Shown: one piece after another, positions 36,462-43,782 of the stretch
Layout of the letters: each line of letters opens with the position of its first letter
Numbering within the stretch: position 1 is the stretch's first letter
Assembly (NCBI GenBank): GCA_036273515.1
Contig: DASUHM010000035.1
Location: 1-64,000 of the forward strand
Source: Gaiellales bacterium
GTDB lineage: Bacteria; Actinomycetota; Thermoleophilia; Gaiellales; JAICJC01
DNA: 64,000 nucleotides
Direction: 5' to 3'
Notes under the pieces: generated by a model
Seen by the model: the letters and a program-made list of their open reading frames with translations, nothing else
What the model was told of the DNA's origin: nothing
The model's database searches: none
Made by a program: the position numbers and the translations under genes

Positions 36462-38048
36462 GTGACAGGAGCGGCGTCGGCCAGCGGTGGGCAGGCCGAG
36501 CACTCCGGCATGGGCGCGCGACTGCGGCAGCTGGCCGGCCAGTCGTTCGTCTACGGCCTCGGCGGGATCGTGTCCAAGCTGGTCGGCATCTTCCTGCTGC
36601 CGATCTACACCAGGCCCGAGTATGTGAGCCAGGCCGGCTTCGGCCAGGTCGAGACCGTGATGGCGGCGAGCTCGCTGGCGTCGATCGTGTGCCAGTTCGG
36701 GCTGACGACGGCCATGTTCCGGTTCTGCTGGGACCACCGCGAGCCGGACTCGCGCCGGCGCACGATCCGCACCGCCTTCACGGCGGTGATGATCCTCTCG
36801 ACCATCGCGACCCTGGCCGGCGTCGTCGCCATCGACCCGATCTCCTCGGGCCTCGAGGTCACCCGCGAGCTGGCGCTGATCGGCCTCGCGGGCCTGTGGG
36901 TGACGATCCAGTACACGATCGTCACCGGCATCTACCGGATCGAGCAGCGGCCGACGGCGTTCATCGTCTACTCGTTCATCAACATCGCGATCACGATCGT
37001 GCTCTCGATCGTGCTCGTGATCCCGCTGCGGATGGGCGCCGCCGGGATCATGCTCGGCAACTTCTCGGGCACCTACCTGACGTACTTCCTGCTCCTGTGG
37101 GCGCGACGCGACATGGTCGGGTTCGCGATCAACTGGGGGCTGCTGCGCCAGATGCTTGTGTTCTCGCTGCCGCTCATGCCCTCCGGCGTGGCTCTTTGGG
37201 CGCTCAACCTGGCCGACCGCGTCCAGGTGCAGCGGCTGACGCCGGGCACGCAGCTCGAGCGCAGCGCCCAGCTCGGCACCTACTCCGCGGCGAACAAGAT
37301 CGCGCTCGGGATCATGCTCATCATCTCGGCGTTCCAGACCGCCTGGATCCCGTTCGCGAACCTGATCATCGACGACGGCGACGCCAAGCGCACGTACCGG
37401 GCGGTGCTGACCTACTGGTCGATGGTGATGGCGTGGGGCGTGGTCACGATCACCGCGCTCTCGACGCCGTACATCCACCTGACCATGAACCCGGACTGGT
37501 TCGGCGCGGTCCCGGTGGTGCCGCTGCTCATGTCCGGCTCCGTGCTCTACGGGGCGTACTACATCCTGAACATCGGGGTGAACCGGTCGAAGCGGACGAA
37601 GATGACGCCGCTCGTGACCGGGTCGGCCGCCGCGGTCAACATCGGCCTGAACTTCTGGATGATCCCGAAGTGGGGCATCCTCGGCGCCGGATGGTCGACC
37701 GTCGCCGGCTTCTCTGTGCTGGTCGTGCTGGGGTGGCGCAACGCCCAGGCCAGCTATCCGGTGTCCTACGACTTCAAGCGGGTGCTGCGCATCGTCGCCC
37801 TGGCGGCCCTCTTCATGGTGGTGCTGGTCGAGCTGGTCCCGCCGGTCGGGATCGCCGGGATCGGGCTGCGCGTCGTGCTCGTGCTCATCTTCCCGCTGGC
37901 GCTGGTCGGCGCCGGCGTCGTCACGCCCGGCGAGCGGACGCGCATCATCGCGCTCGCGAAGCGGATCCGCTCGCCGCGCAAGGGCAAGCGGGCCGACCTC
38001 GAGGAGGAGCTCGAGGTCGAGCGCGAGTCCGAGGAGGCGCCGCTGTGA
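36462..38048 (+). CDS. polysaccharide flippase, MOP superfamily (Wzx/RfbX type)
   Basis: 528-residue membrane protein with about 14 hydrophobic segments. It starts with SFVYGLGGIVSKLVGIFLLPIYTR, a typical Wzx N terminus, and has the repeated family pattern YSAANKIALGIMLIISAFQTAWIPF. It should flip a lipid-linked saccharide or peptidoglycan-like precursor. The C-terminal tail is highly charged (about residues 500-528, Glu-rich). The GTG at 36462 has no clear ribosome site; an ATG at 36510 (MGARLRQLAGQSF) is a likely alternative. Confidence 0.87.
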   Translation: MTGAASASGGQAEHSGMGARLRQLAGQSFVYGLGGIVSKLVGIFLLPIYTRPEYVSQAGFGQVETVMAASSLASIVCQFGLTTAMFRFCWDHREPDSRRRTIRTAFTAVMILSTIATLAGVVAIDPISSGLEVTRELALIGLAGLWVTIQYTIVTGIYRIEQRPTAFIVYSFINIAITIVLSIVLVIPLRMGAAGIMLGNFSGTYLTYFLLLWARRDMVGFAINWGLLRQMLVFSLPLMPSGVALWALNLADRVQVQRLTPGTQLERSAQLGTYSAANKIALGIMLIISAFQTAWIPFANLIIDDGDAKRTYRAVLTYWSMVMAWGVVTITALSTPYIHLTMNPDWFGAVPVVPLLMSGSVLYGAYYILNIGVNRSKRTKMTPLVTGSAAAVNIGLNFWMIPKWGILGAGWSTVAGFSVLVVLGWRNAQASYPVSYDFKRVLRIVALAALFMVVLVELVPPVGIAGIGLRVVLVLIFPLALVGAGVVTPGERTRIIALAKRIRSPRKGKRADLEEELEVERESEEAPL

Positions 38049-38096
38049 CCGGGCCGGAGCGGGCCGCGGACAGCCTCACCGTCCGCCGCGGCTAGG

Positions 38097-39170
38097 TCAG
38101 CCCGAGCGGCGCTTCTGGCGCGCCCGCTCGCGCCCCTCCTTGCTGGTCGCCTGCCAGCGCTTGCGCTCCTCCGATCGGGCGCGGGCGTCGTGGCGGATCT
38201 CGAGGTAGCGCAGCTCGCGCTGGAGGTGGCGGAAGCTCTCCAGGCGGGCCGGGTCGAGCGCGCCCGTCCCGATCGCCTCGCGGACGGCGCAGCCGGGCTC
38301 GGTGCGGTGCTCGCAGTCGCGGAACTTGCACTGCTGGGCCAGCTCGTCGAGGTCCTCGAAGGCGCGGTCGAGCCCCTCCTCGGCGTCCCACAGGACGAGC
38401 TCGCGCATCCCCGGGGTGTCGATCAGGCAGCCGCCGCCGGCGAGCGCCACGAGCTCGCGGTGCGTGGTCGTGTGGCGGCCGCGGCCGTCGGAGCGGACGG
38501 CTGCCGTGGCCAGCCGCTCGGCGCCGCACAGGCGGTTCACGAGCGTCGACTTGCCGACGCCGGAGGAGCCGACGAGGGTGGCGGTGCGCCCGCCGGCGAC
38601 GTGCGCCGAGACCTCCTCGACGCCCTCGCCCGTCACGGCCGAGACGACGTGCATGGGGACGCCGAAGGTGACGCCGGAGATGTGCGCCACGGCGGCGTCG
38701 ACGTTCGAGCACAGGTCGGCCTTGGTGAGGACGACGACGGGCTCGGCGCCGCTCTCCCAGGCCAGCGTCAGGTACCGCTCGAGGCGGCGGGCGTTCAGGT
38801 CGTCGACGAGCGACGTGACGCAGAAGACGACGTCGACGTTGGCGGCGACGACCTGCTCGACCGACTCGAAGCCGGCCGTCTTTCGCACGAACGCCGTACG
38901 CCGGGGCAGGACGGCCTCGATGACGGCGCGGTCGTCCGGCCCGCCGCGGCGATAGGCGACCCAGTCGCCGACCGCGGGCAGGTCGACCGGCGAGGCAGCG
39001 CGATGGCGCAGGCGGCCGGGGACGCCGGCCCAGACTTCGCCCTCCCCGGTCAGGAGGACGAGGGCGCCGCGGTGCTCGACCGCGACGCGGCCCGGCGCGA
39101 GGCCGGTCTCTTCGTACGGCTCGAACTCGGCGGCGAGGGCCGGCCCGAAGCCGAGGTGTGCAAGGCTCAC
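38097..39170 (-). CDS. rsgA: ribosome small subunit-dependent GTPase A
   Basis: 357-residue circularly permuted GTPase that assists late 30S maturation. An OB domain (AVGDWVAYRRGG) comes first. GTPase motifs follow in permuted order: VVLTKADL (G4), VSAVTG (G5), GSSGVGKSTLVNRL (G1), then IDTPGMREL (G3). A zinc site CKFRDCEH...EPGC follows, and the C-terminal tail is basic. The GTG at 39170 has GAGGAG about 9 bases upstream. A promoter and a 13-codon upstream ORF lie at 39261-39368. Confidence 0.95.
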   Translation of the reverse strand: MSLAHLGFGPALAAEFEPYEETGLAPGRVAVEHRGALVLLTGEGEVWAGVPGRLRHRAASPVDLPAVGDWVAYRRGGPDDRAVIEAVLPRRTAFVRKTAGFESVEQVVAANVDVVFCVTSLVDDLNARRLERYLTLAWESGAEPVVVLTKADLCSNVDAAVAHISGVTFGVPMHVVSAVTGEGVEEVSAHVAGGRTATLVGSSGVGKSTLVNRLCGAERLATAAVRSDGRGRHTTTHRELVALAGGGCLIDTPGMRELVLWDAEEGLDRAFEDLDELAQQCKFRDCEHRTEPGCAVREAIGTGALDPARLESFRHLQRELRYLEIRHDARARSEERKRWQATSKEGRERARQKRRSG

Positions 39171-39260
39171 TGGAGGGTTCTCCTCGGGTACGGATGGACG
39201 GACGCGTGTGCGCCGTCGTCGACTCCGAAGGTCAGCCCTGCGGTCTCGCCGGGCGGTCGG

Positions 39261-39302
39261 TCAGACGCGGCGCATGGAGGCGGATCGGGCGGTCGTGCTC
39301 AT
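39261..39302 (-). CDS. 13-codon upstream ORF in the rsgA leader
   Basis: ATG at 39302 gives MSTTARSASMRRV and stops at 39261, 90 bases before rsgA. It has one of the best ribosome sites in the window (GGAAGGAGG, about 7 bases before the ATG), and lies about 30 nt after a promoter with consensus spacing. A ribosome site this good on so short a frame suggests a regulatory upstream ORF rather than chance. Ser/Thr and Arg codons make up most of it; I see no clear terminator between it and rsgA. Confidence 0.5.
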   Translation of the reverse strand: MSTTARSASMRRV

Positions 39303-39339
39303 TTGTCTGCCTCCTTCCGTCGCGGACTCGTACCGGCTC

Positions 39340-39368
39340 AGGGTAGCCAGCGTCCGTCAAGGCGTCAA
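39340..39368 (-). promoter_or_regulatory. sigma70-type promoter for rsgA and its upstream ORF
   Basis: On the minus strand TTGACG (39363-39368), a 17-base spacer and TACCCT (39340-39345). A second TTGACG lies within the spacer. The start would fall near 39333. The -35 lies at the 3' end of the spacer next to the sulfatase-fold gene's stop. Confidence 0.6.
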
Positions 39369-39369
39369 G

Positions 39370-40653
39370 CTAGAGGTAGCCGAGCTCGCGGAGCCGCTCG
39401 GCGATCTCCTCGTCGTCGTCGGCGGCCATCTCGACGGTCTCGGCCCGGTCGGCGACGAGTCCGCGCAGCGTCTCGCGCAGGTCGTCGGCGAGGCCCGGCT
39501 CCGTCGGCGCCAGGTTGTGAAGCTCGCCCGGGTCGGACTCCACGTCGTACAGGGCGTCGGCGACGCGGTCGTCGTCGAACGACGTGATCAGCTTGTGCCG
39601 GCCGAGCCGGATCGCCTGCTGGCGGATGGCCGGGATCGACGGTGCGACCGCGATCTCCATCGCGACCGGATGCGAGGGCGGCTCGGTGCCGTCGCGCAGC
39701 GCCCCGGCCAGGCTCGTGCCCTGCCAGCCCGCGTCGGGATGGGCGGCGCCGGTCAGGTCGACCAGCGTCGGTGCGAGGTCGACGTGGCTCACCGGCGTGC
39801 GCCGCGCGCCCGGCACGATGCCGGGGCCGGAGACGACGAGCGGCACGCGCACGAGCGACTCGAGCAGGGTCTGGCCGTGGTTCCAGAAGTAGCGCGGCGC
39901 CCAGCGCAGCGCGCGCTTCGAGCCGCTGCGCACGCCATGGTCGACGGTCTTCTGCGCCCACTCGGCGATCGGCAGGCGCTGATTGATGCGCCGCCAGGCC
40001 GCCTGCTCGCGCAGGTTGTGCGGCTCGAGGACCGTGTTCTCGCCGTGGTCGCCGGTGAGCACGACGATCGTGTCCGGCCCGGCCGCGTCGATCGCCTCGC
40101 CGATCCACGCGTCCATGCCGGCGATCGCGCGCTCGTACGCGTTTCGGCCGTGGGCGCGCGACTCGAACCGTGGCGGATAGGTGCGCGGCGTGTGCGCGTC
40201 CCACAGGTGGACGAGGGCGAAGAACGGGCGGGCGCCACCGGCGAGGCGGGCGATCTGGGCGATCCCCTCGCGGCCCCAGTCGGAGTGCACGGAGCGCTGC
40301 GGCACGTCGCGGTACTGGGCGTCGGCGAAGCCGCGGAAAGAGCCGACGGTGTCGAGCAGCGGCCCGGTGGCCGAGCACCAGGTGGCGAGGCCGCCGCGGC
40401 CGAGCTGCTCGGCGGCGGTCGGGATCGACTCGCTGAGCTGCGTGCCGCGCAGGCCCTGGACGCCGTGCGCGCTGGGATAGCGGCCGGTCAGGAGCGCGGT
40501 CACCGCAGGGGTGGTCGTGGGGCAGGTCGAGTAGCAGGCGCCGAAGCGCGCCCCGCCGGCCGCAAGCTCGCTGATCCGCGGCCACGACCGGCGGCCGCGG
40601 GCGACCATGTCGGCCCGCAGGCAGTCGACCACGATGAGGAGCAGGTTCGCCAC
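39370..40653 (-). CDS. sulfatase-fold hydrolase with Thr at the nucleophile position
   Basis: 427-residue alkaline-phosphatase-superfamily protein (sulfatase domain). Metal-site segments are VVDCLRAD at the N terminus and TGDHGEN (about residue 200). The nucleophile motif, C/S-x-P-x-R-x3-L-TG in sulfatases, reads TTPAVTALLTGR: Thr at the catalytic position and no Arg two residues after Pro, so formylglycine cannot form. Thr is the nucleophile in the phosphoglycerol and phosphoethanolamine transferase branch and in some phosphatases. No membrane helix or signal peptide is visible. The GTG at 40653 is chosen because the fold begins there and TACACT lies 8 bases upstream. Confidence 0.82.
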   Translation of the reverse strand: MANLLLIVVDCLRADMVARGRRSWPRISELAAGGARFGACYSTCPTTTPAVTALLTGRYPSAHGVQGLRGTQLSESIPTAAEQLGRGGLATWCSATGPLLDTVGSFRGFADAQYRDVPQRSVHSDWGREGIAQIARLAGGARPFFALVHLWDAHTPRTYPPRFESRAHGRNAYERAIAGMDAWIGEAIDAAGPDTIVVLTGDHGENTVLEPHNLREQAAWRRINQRLPIAEWAQKTVDHGVRSGSKRALRWAPRYFWNHGQTLLESLVRVPLVVSGPGIVPGARRTPVSHVDLAPTLVDLTGAAHPDAGWQGTSLAGALRDGTEPPSHPVAMEIAVAPSIPAIRQQAIRLGRHKLITSFDDDRVADALYDVESDPGELHNLAPTEPGLADDLRETLRGLVADRAETVEMAADDDEEIAERLRELGYL

Positions 40654-40661
40654 GGCAGCGG

Positions 40662-40667
40662 AGTGTA
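40662..40667 (-). promoter_or_regulatory. -10 element (leaderless), sulfatase-fold gene
   Basis: TACACT on the minus strand, 8 bases before the GTG at 40653. The matching -35 position falls inside the perfect palindrome at 40673-40701. Confidence 0.5.
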
Positions 40668-40672
40668 TGCAT

Positions 40673-40701
40673 GAACAACCGGTGCCAGGCACCGGTTGTT
40701 C
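40673..40701. repeat. 29-bp perfect palindrome with REP-like core
   Basis: GAACAACCGGTGCC, a central A, then the exact reverse complement: 14-base arms. The inner 13 bases are the GGTGCC-A-GGCACC core seen at 2764 and 59694. It sits upstream of the sulfatase-fold gene. Confidence 0.85.
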
Positions 40702-40710
40702 GGCGGAGGC

Positions 40711-40779
40711 GGCGGGGTCAGACCCCGAACGAAAGTGCAACGGAACTGTCACGGCCACCGTTCGGGGTCTGACCCCGCC
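40711..40779. repeat. REPIN-like composite element, copy 2
   Basis: Cores GGGGTC-A-GACCCC (40714-40726) and the inverted GGGGTC-T-GACCCC (40764-40776), with flanks GGC/GCC and CGAACG/CGTTCG paired. The middle TGCAACGGAACTGTCACGG is the reverse complement of the middle of copy 1. It lies just after the stop of the VOC gene. Confidence 0.85.
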
Positions 40780-40784
40780 TCCGG

Positions 40785-41165
40785 CTACTCGTACGAGATC
40801 AGCTCGAGCAGCGTCCCGTCGGGGTCGCGGAAGTAGACGCTCTGGCCGTCGCCGCGGGCGCCGCCGCGCGCGGTCGGGCCGATCTCGACCTCGATGCCGC
40901 GCGCCGCCAGGTGCTCGACGGCGCCGGCGATTGGGCCGTCCCACACGAAGCAGAGGTCGCTGTTCCCCGGGCGGACGGGATCGCGCGCGACCGGCGAGGC
41001 GTTCACCCCGGGTCCGTGCACGTTCAGCTGCTGGCCGCCGAAGCGGTACGCGTACCCGGCGCCGCGCTGCACGAGCTCCGCGCCGAGGACGTCGCGGTAG
41101 AACGCGTTCGCGCGCTCCCAGTCGCTCACGGCGATCACGCAGTGGTCGAAGCGGATCTCAGCCAT
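40785..41165 (-). CDS. VOC superfamily (glyoxalase-like) protein
   Basis: 126-residue vicinal-oxygen-chelate domain: FDHCVIAVSDWERANAFYRDVLGAE, then QLNVHGPG, and FRDPDGTLLELISYE. Metal-ligand positions His7, His (VHGPG) and Glu (LLELI) are present. It could be a dioxygenase, lyase or resistance protein; the substrate is unknown. The ATG overlaps the 3' end of the upstream ureohydrolase gene by eight bases, so the two are co-transcribed. Confidence 0.86.
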   Translation of the reverse strand: MAEIRFDHCVIAVSDWERANAFYRDVLGAELVQRGAGYAYRFGGQQLNVHGPGVNASPVARDPVRPGNSDLCFVWDGPIAGAVEHLAARGIEVEIGPTARGGARGDGQSVYFRDPDGTLLELISYE

Positions 41166-42102
41166 CGCGGCGGCGGATGGCGAGCAGCGAGAGCATCTCG
41201 TGGCACACCGTCGCCGCCAGCCACGAGGTGATCCCGGCCGGGTCGTACGGCGGCGCCACCTCGACGCAGTCGAACGCCCGGAAGTCGATCCCCGTGAGCG
41301 CGCGCACGTACGCGAGCGCCTGCGCGCTCGTCGGGCCGCCGACCTCGGGCGTCCCGGTGCCCGGCGCGAAGGCCGGGTCGACGAAGTCGATGTCGAACGA
41401 GAAGAACGTAGGCCGCCCGCCGACGCGCTCACGCACCCGGTCGCCGTACTCCTGCGGCGTCATCTCGGCCAGCTGCGGCCACGGGATGGCCTCGTAGCCG
41501 AGCCGGCCCGGCTCGGCCTCGTCCGACGCGCCGTAGAGCGTGCCGCGCATGCCGGCCTGGACGGACGCCGCGGGATCGACCAGCCCCTCCTCGGCCGCCC
41601 GCTTGAAGATCGTGCCGTGGAAGTAGCGGGCGCCGTAGTAGGCCTCCCACACGTCGGCGTGCGCGTCCAGGTGCACGAGCGCCAGCCTCCCGTGCACGGC
41701 CGCGGCGGCGCGCAGCTCGGCCAGCACCATCGAGTGGTCGCCGCCGATGCAGATCGGCGTCACGCCCGCCCGGTGCACCGGTTCGAGGAACGCGCCGATC
41801 CGGGAGAGCGTCTCCTCGTGGTAGCCGGGCACGGTCGGCGAGTCGCCGAAGTCGATCATCGACAGGTGCTCGGTGACGTCGACGCCGAGCACGGGGTTGT
41901 ACGGACGCAGCAGCACCGAGGCGGAGCGGATCCCCTCGGGCCCGAAGCGGGCGCCCGAGCGGAACGAGACCGCGTCGTCCGTGGGGATGCCGATGATCGC
42001 CGCGTCGACGTCGTCGAGCGAGTCCCGCAGCGGCAGCCGCATGAACGTGCGCGGGCCGCTGAAGCGGGGAGTCTGGCTCGAATCGGCGGGGCCGTACCGC
42101 AC
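41158..42102 (-). CDS. ureohydrolase (agmatinase/arginase family)
   Basis: 314-residue binuclear-manganese amidinohydrolase. Metal motifs GGDHS, LVHLDAHADV and SFDIDFVDPAFAPGTGTPE are complete. The agmatinase-type N terminus FRSGARFGPEGIRSAS suggests agmatine or a guanidino acid as substrate, but guanidinobutyrase or formimidoylglutamase cannot be excluded. The start is a GTG with TAGCAT 6 bases upstream; the -10 box abuts that of the divergent SDR gene. Confidence 0.9.
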   Translation of the reverse strand: MRYGPADSSQTPRFSGPRTFMRLPLRDSLDDVDAAIIGIPTDDAVSFRSGARFGPEGIRSASVLLRPYNPVLGVDVTEHLSMIDFGDSPTVPGYHEETLSRIGAFLEPVHRAGVTPICIGGDHSMVLAELRAAAAVHGRLALVHLDAHADVWEAYYGARYFHGTIFKRAAEEGLVDPAASVQAGMRGTLYGASDEAEPGRLGYEAIPWPQLAEMTPQEYGDRVRERVGGRPTFFSFDIDFVDPAFAPGTGTPEVGGPTSAQALAYVRALTGIDFRAFDCVEVAPPYDPAGITSWLAATVCHEMLSLLAIRRRDG

Positions 42103-42108
42103 GGGCGG

Positions 42109-42120
42109 ATGCTATAGGTT
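42109..42120. promoter_or_regulatory. back-to-back divergent leaderless -10 elements
   Basis: Minus-strand TAGCAT (42109-42114) is 6 bases before the ureohydrolase GTG; plus-strand TAGGTT (42115-42120) is 6 bases before the SDR ATG. The two hexamers touch, so each -35 lies inside the other gene and the two polymerases should exclude each other. Confidence 0.6.
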
Positions 42121-42126
42121 CGCCCC

Positions 42127-42891
42127 ATGGATCTGGGCCTGTCGGGCACCGCAGCGATCGTCGGGGGCGCGTCGTCGGGGATCGGGCTCGGCATCGCGAA
42201 GGCGCTCGCGGCCGAGGGCTGCGCCGTCACCGCGGTCGCCCGCGGGCAGGAGCGGCTCGAGCGGGCCGCCGCCGAGATCGGCGAAGGCACGATCGCGGCC
42301 GCCGGCGACGTGCGCGACCCGGACTTCCAGCGCCGCGTCGTCCACGACACCGTCGCCGCCCGCGGCCGGGTCGACATCCTCGTGAACAACGCCGGCGGAC
42401 CGCCGCCCGGCACCTTCGACGAGACGCCCGACGAGGCGTGGGCGGCGGCCTTCGAGCTGTCCATGAACGCGGGCGTGCGGATGACCCGGCTGGCGCTGCC
42501 GCACCTGCGCGCGAGCGGCCGCGGCCGGATCGTCAACATCACCTCGTCGTCGGTGCGTGAGCCGATCCCCCACCTGATCCTCTCGAACGCGATCCGACCC
42601 GGCGTCGTCGGCTGGGCCAAGACGCTCGCCCAGGAGCTCGGACCGGAGGGCATCACGGTGAACACGATCGCGCCCGGCAAGATCGACACGGACCGCGTCC
42701 GTGAGCTGTGGGGGCACTACCCCGACCCGGCGGCCGCCGAGCGCGCCGACATCGAGCGGGTGCCGGTCCGGCGGCTGGGACAGCCCGACGAGATCGGCGC
42801 CGCCGTCGCCTTCCTGTGCTCGACCCGGGCCGCCTACATCTCGGGCACGGTGCTGCCCGTCGACGGCGGCCTCCTGCGCGGGCTCTGGTAG
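42127..42891 (+). CDS. short-chain dehydrogenase/reductase, atypical active site
   Basis: 254-residue Rossmann protein of the FabG-like SDR group: VGGASSGIGLGIAKAL, DVRDPD, NNAGGPPPG, and C-terminal PVDGGLLRGLW. The catalytic Ser region is ITSSSV, but the Tyr-x3-Lys pair that normally follows is replaced: aligning the flanking helix gives SNAIR, i.e. Ser for Tyr and Arg for Lys. A subgroup of SDRs annotated as oxoacyl reductases shares this change. It may be a non-classical reductase or not catalytic. Start supported by the leaderless promoter. Confidence 0.88.
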   Translation: MDLGLSGTAAIVGGASSGIGLGIAKALAAEGCAVTAVARGQERLERAAAEIGEGTIAAAGDVRDPDFQRRVVHDTVAARGRVDILVNNAGGPPPGTFDETPDEAWAAAFELSMNAGVRMTRLALPHLRASGRGRIVNITSSSVREPIPHLILSNAIRPGVVGWAKTLAQELGPEGITVNTIAPGKIDTDRVRELWGHYPDPAAAERADIERVPVRRLGQPDEIGAAVAFLCSTRAAYISGTVLPVDGGLLRGLW

Positions 42892-42936
42892 CCGCTCCGG
42901 CCCGTCGGATCACACCTTCCGCTTAGGTCACCCGCC

Positions 42937-42942
42937 TACAAT
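42937..42942 (+). promoter_or_regulatory. -10 element (leaderless), rhomboid operon
   Basis: TACAAT with 6 bases to the GTG at 42949. One mismatch to the TATAAT consensus. Confidence 0.6.
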
Positions 42943-42948
42943 TTCCGA

Positions 42949-43782
42949 GTGGACACCTGCTATCGCCACCCCGACCGCGAGACGGCGCTGCACTGCTCGA
43001 ACTGCGGGCGGCCGATCTGCGCGGAGTGCATGACCCACGCCGCCGTCGGCATCCGCTGCCCGGTGTGCGCGGGCAAGGCCACGCCCCTGCAGCGGGCCGG
43101 GTTCACGATGCCGCACGCGCCGCTCGTGACCTATTCGCTCATCATGATCAACGTCGCGGTGTTCGCCCTGACGAACCAGGTCGGCGGCGGAGGCGGGGCG
43201 TTCGGCTTCGGGTCGGCCGACCTGAACTCGCTGGGCCAGCGGCTGGTGCTGTTCGGCCCGGCCGTCGCGCACGGCCAGGACTACCGCCTCCTGACCGCGG
43301 CCTTCATCCACTACGGCGTCCTCCACATCGCCTTCAACATGTACGCGCTCTTCATCCTGGGGACGGCCTTCGAGCGCTACGCCGGCCACATGCGGTTCGC
43401 CGTCGTCTACTTCACCGCGGCGCTCGCCGGCAGCTTCGGTGCGCTGATCCTGACGCCGCATTCGGCGACGGCGGGTGCGTCCGGCGCGATCTTCGGCATC
43501 ATGGGCGCGCTGCTCGTCTTCGAGCGCCAGCGCGGGATCGCGCTCCTGCAGAGCCCGATCGTCGGCTGGATCGTCATCAACCTGATCATCACCTTCAGCA
43601 TCCCCGGGATCTCGATCGGCGGCCACGTCGGCGGTCTCATCGGTGGCGCCCTGGCCGGGTTCGCCCTCTCCGACTACGGCCGGAGCCACATGGCCTACGG
43701 CCGGCTCGGCGTGCTCCCGGTGCTCGGCGTCGCCGCGATCGTGATCGCGTCGGTGGCCGGCTCGCTCGCGGTCGCCGGATGA
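42949..43782 (+). CDS. rhomboid family intramembrane serine protease with N-terminal zinc finger
   Basis: 277 residues. The N-terminal 45 residues form a B-box-like zinc module (CYRHPDRETALHCSNC...ICAEC...RCPVC). Six membrane helices follow. The catalytic Ser178 is in GASGAIFG and the catalytic His226 in GGHVGG; the loop HIAFNMYALFILG corresponds to the HxxxN helix. The zinc finger is a known architecture in actinobacterial rhomboids. The start is GTG, with TACAAT 6 bases upstream. The stop overlaps the start of the PDZ-Lon protease gene. Confidence 0.93.
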   Translation: MDTCYRHPDRETALHCSNCGRPICAECMTHAAVGIRCPVCAGKATPLQRAGFTMPHAPLVTYSLIMINVAVFALTNQVGGGGGAFGFGSADLNSLGQRLVLFGPAVAHGQDYRLLTAAFIHYGVLHIAFNMYALFILGTAFERYAGHMRFAVVYFTAALAGSFGALILTPHSATAGASGAIFGIMGALLVFERQRGIALLQSPIVGWIVINLIITFSIPGISIGGHVGGLIGGALAGFALSDYGRSHMAYGRLGVLPVLGVAAIVIASVAGSLAVAG

